A DNA stretch of 24,668 nucleotides from Bacteroidales bacterium (GTDB lineage Bacteria > Bacteroidota > Bacteroidia > Bacteroidales > UBA932), in assembly GCA_017554135.1 (NCBI GenBank), contig JAFZIX010000162.1:1-24668 (forward strand). Reading direction: 5' to 3'. The translations under genes and the position numbers were made by a program. Under the pieces are notes generated by a model. It saw only the letters and a list, made by a program, of their open reading frames with translations. It did no database searches and was not told where the DNA came from. Shown here one piece after another: positions 22,556 through 24,668 of the stretch; the stretch's first letter is position 1; every line of letters starts with the position of its first letter.

Positions 22556-24668
22556 AGCATAATGGCCGCTTTCCCGTTTCGGCCGTCTATACATACCTGG
22601 AGGGGCTTATCGAAGCGGATATGGCGGAAAAAGTTGCTCTCGCTAACCGCAGGCAGGGTGTCGAGCGTGTCGAAGTCAATGAAGTCGGACGGCCGCGAAA
22701 ACTCGTCTATGCTGATGTATCCTGCGTTGAAGGATGTCAGATTTTGGAAGAAGTGGGAGCCCTGGCTGGGATCTACACGGAAATCCGGAAGCGAGCATTC
22801 TATCAGGGCCTTGGTCTCGGAAATATCGCTCCAGGAAACAGGTATGCCCAGGGTAGGGATGCTGGAACCCCAACGTCCGTAGCCAATGAGTACATAATTG
22901 CGACCCTCATTTCTCATGCGGGTGTTCAGTGCCTTGAGTTCTTCGGCAATCTCGACCGTGCGCATCTTGTCGAAGGCATCTTTGCGCAGGTAGATTATAT
23001 CTTTCAAATCCGGAATCCAGCCGGTGCCGAGGGCGCAGTTTGAACGCAGAAGGGCGTGGCTGTCGTCGATATCTTTCCAATCCACTTCGGCTTTCATGCT
23101 GTCGGTGGATATGGGACGGATTTGCAATAGATGGAAGATGCGTTTCTCGAGGTCAGCGGCGAATTCGAGTTCCACGCTGCACTTCATCTCGTCTGCAGCG
23201 ATCTTCAGCAGTTCCTTGAGGATGTCTGCCAGCGGGAAAGTGTTATAGCGCAGCACATGAGCGAAAGTGACGGCCTTTGGCCCCCGCGGTTCGGCGGAAT
23301 CCACCATGCGCTGGTTCTCAAAGTCATAGGTGGAAGCCACCCTGGCAAATTCGCGGAACCTGCCACATTCGGAGATTGGAATCCGATCGAGGTTAACGGC
23401 ATCGTCTATCGAGGTCTTGAACTTTCCCGGAAGCAGGTTGAGGGCGTACATTGCCTGCTGGGTATCCCTCATGGCGAGATCGGGGGTGGATGTCTGGATC
23501 ACATTTCTGGGGTAGAATGGTGAAAAACGAAGCACCTGCTCCCCGTCCACAACGGCTTTGCCAAGGCCGAAGGCTATCTTTGCAATACCTTCCTCCGGCT
23601 TCTCGTAACCAACAGGGTAGAAATTGACGGAGCGGGCTATTCCGGATAGGGTGGGGAAGTAATACCCGCTGTCTTCCGAACCGCAGATTTCCTGAATGAT
23701 TATGCCCATCTTCTCTTCGGAAATAACGTTTGCGGTGGCGGTGATATATCCCCTGGAGGCCGCGTAATAGACCGATGCATATACGCTCTTGATAGCAGTC
23801 GCGAGCAGGCGCAGTTGCTGGTCTTCGTTCTCGGTGCGGGGTATCATGTAGGTGGAATAAATTCCCGCAAATGGTTGATAATAAGAATCTTCCAGTTTCG
23901 AAGAGGAGCGTATGGCCAGCGGTTTGTCTATCTGGCGGATAAAGACCCGGAGGTCGTCTATCAGGTCTGAGGGGAGTCTGGAAGACGCGAACTGGGTGAG
24001 CAGTTCACTGTCGGAAACATCGGAATTGATGACATATTGCAGGCCGTTTTCAAGGATGAAGCGGTCGAAGTATTCCGTGGACAACACCAGGGTGCGCGGA
24101 ATGGTAAGGCGTACGTCCTCCCATCGGTCGTAGAGGTTGTATTTATAGAGTATATGGCTGAGGAAAGCCAGGCCGCGGGCTTTGCCCCCGATGGAGCCAT
24201 CGCCAAGGCGGGCCAGACCGATGGTGTCGTTGTATGTGGCAGGGTTGAAACGGGCCACTACCCCCAGGCTCTGGGCAATGCGATAGTCGTGAATGAGTTG
24301 TATCGCAGTAGTCCGGAGTTCCTGCGCGTCTTTGGTGTTGGTGTTTTTCAGTCTGTTGCCTGCGGTGAAAATACCACGGGCGAGCAGCCAGCGGGAAATA
24401 TAATTCTTGGCACGAAGTTCTTCCAGAAGATTGTCCGGCAGGTTTGCAATGATGCGTTCCGCACCCTGAAGGTCGGAAGCACGGACAGTCTGATGGAGTT
24501 TGGGGTCGATGACCATAAAGTCGCCGAAGCCGAACTCGCGTCCGATGTATTCTCCCAGTTCGTGGGTGAGGGTTTTGGATCCTTTAAGGATGAATCCTGC
24601 CCCGAGTTTCTCCGCAACACTTCGCATGCTTTCCTGTGAAGACTGCATCAGGATGGGCATTTTAGGGA
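22552..24668 (-). CDS. PEP/pyruvate-binding (PPDK_N) protein with receiver-like N-terminus, partial
   Basis: The frame is open through the right edge, so the 5' end lies outside the window and the ATG at 24660 is probably internal. The visible ~704 residues begin with a stretch (LMQSSQESMRSVAEKLGAGFILKGS) like the last part of a two-component receiver domain. They continue with the PPDK_N ATP-grasp domain: GSIGGKARGLAFLSHIL, LAIRSSSKLEDSYYQPFAGIYSTY, MGIIIQEICG and the end motif IFHLLQIRPIST. After that come ~190 residues, including LIGYGRWGSS and GSHFFQNLTSFNAGYI. The phosphohistidine swivel domain (TxxGG..H) and PEP barrel of PEP synthase or PPDK are not present. It may phosphorylate or bind a nucleotide-linked partner; the activity is unknown. 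Confidence 0.82.
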   Translation of the reverse strand, partial: PKMPILMQSSQESMRSVAEKLGAGFILKGSKTLTHELGEYIGREFGFGDFMVIDPKLHQTVRASDLQGAERIIANLPDNLLEELRAKNYISRWLLARGIFTAGNRLKNTNTKDAQELRTTAIQLIHDYRIAQSLGVVARFNPATYNDTIGLARLGDGSIGGKARGLAFLSHILYKYNLYDRWEDVRLTIPRTLVLSTEYFDRFILENGLQYVINSDVSDSELLTQFASSRLPSDLIDDLRVFIRQIDKPLAIRSSSKLEDSYYQPFAGIYSTYMIPRTENEDQQLRLLATAIKSVYASVYYAASRGYITATANVISEEKMGIIIQEICGSEDSGYYFPTLSGIARSVNFYPVGYEKPEEGIAKIAFGLGKAVVDGEQVLRFSPFYPRNVIQTSTPDLAMRDTQQAMYALNLLPGKFKTSIDDAVNLDRIPISECGRFREFARVASTYDFENQRMVDSAEPRGPKAVTFAHVLRYNTFPLADILKELLKIAADEMKCSVELEFAADLEKRIFHLLQIRPISTDSMKAEVDWKDIDDSHALLRSNCALGTGWIPDLKDIIYLRKDAFDKMRTVEIAEELKALNTRMRNEGRNYVLIGYGRWGSSIPTLGIPVSWSDISETKALIECSLPDFRVDPSQGSHFFQNLTSFNAGYISIDEFSRPSDFIDFDTLDTLPAVSESNFFRHIRFDKPLQVCIDGRNGKAAIML

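Noticed and set aside
1..24668. CRISPR arrays, tRNA/rRNA genes, integrase or transposase genes
   Set aside because: No regularly spaced repeats, no tRNA-like cloverleaf with anticodon arms and no recombinase motifs were found on reading both strands.

Overview
The window looks like a chromosomal segment of a member of the order Bacteroidales. The evidence is a run of FimA/FimB/Mfa-type (type V) pilus lipoproteins, several perfect copies of the Bacteroidetes -7 promoter box (TAnnTTTG), A-rich start contexts without strong Shine-Dalgarno sequences, and phylum-typical versions of SecA, bactofilin, Tgt (without the zinc cysteines), Hpt and a PPDK_N-type protein. I cannot name the genus.

Layout. 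1-1390: the 3' end of secA and a bactofilin, closed by a rho-independent terminator that lies inside the end of a convergent small zinc-ribbon gene (1340-1717). 1718-1943: a regulatory gap with tandem promoter-like repeats facing left and a nested inverted repeat ending exactly at the next start codon. 1944-11368: a nine-kilobase, single-strand, tightly packed unit: a small SSB, an OmpA-like/TPR lipoprotein, a FimA-type fimbrillin, a FimB/Mfa2-type anchor, two Mfa_like_1 fimbrillins, a further divergent fimbrillin, and an 855-residue lipoprotein that is the best candidate for the pilus tip. 11340-12611: a nucleoside-type MFS transporter on the minus strand. It diverges from tgt across 64 bp holding a perfect inverted repeat. 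12676-16710: tgt, an LptF/LptG permease, dut and murF, linked by start/stop overlaps. MurF carries an in-frame 87-89 bp palindromic element. 16705-18780 (minus): an orphan HicB-like/HTH regulator with a palindrome over its own promoter, and a helix-hairpin-helix/outer-membrane-barrel protein. 18895-21113: hpt, adk and an outer-membrane barrel protein. 21110-24668 (minus): NhaC-type Na+/H+ antiporter, translationally coupled to an upstream PPDK_N protein whose 5' end lies outside the window.

How the parts work together. The pilus unit should give secreted lipoproteins that are processed on the cell surface and joined by strand exchange, with the FimB/Mfa2-like protein as anchor and the later genes as accessory or tip subunits. 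The tgt block joins tRNA modification, LPS export, dUTP hygiene and cell-wall precursor synthesis. The hpt-adk pair is purine salvage and nucleotide balance. No tRNA, rRNA, CRISPR array, integrase or transposase gene was seen. The most unusual items are the palindromic element translated inside murF, the structured leader of the ssb-pilus unit, and the shared operator-like repeat between tgt and the nucleoside-type transporter.
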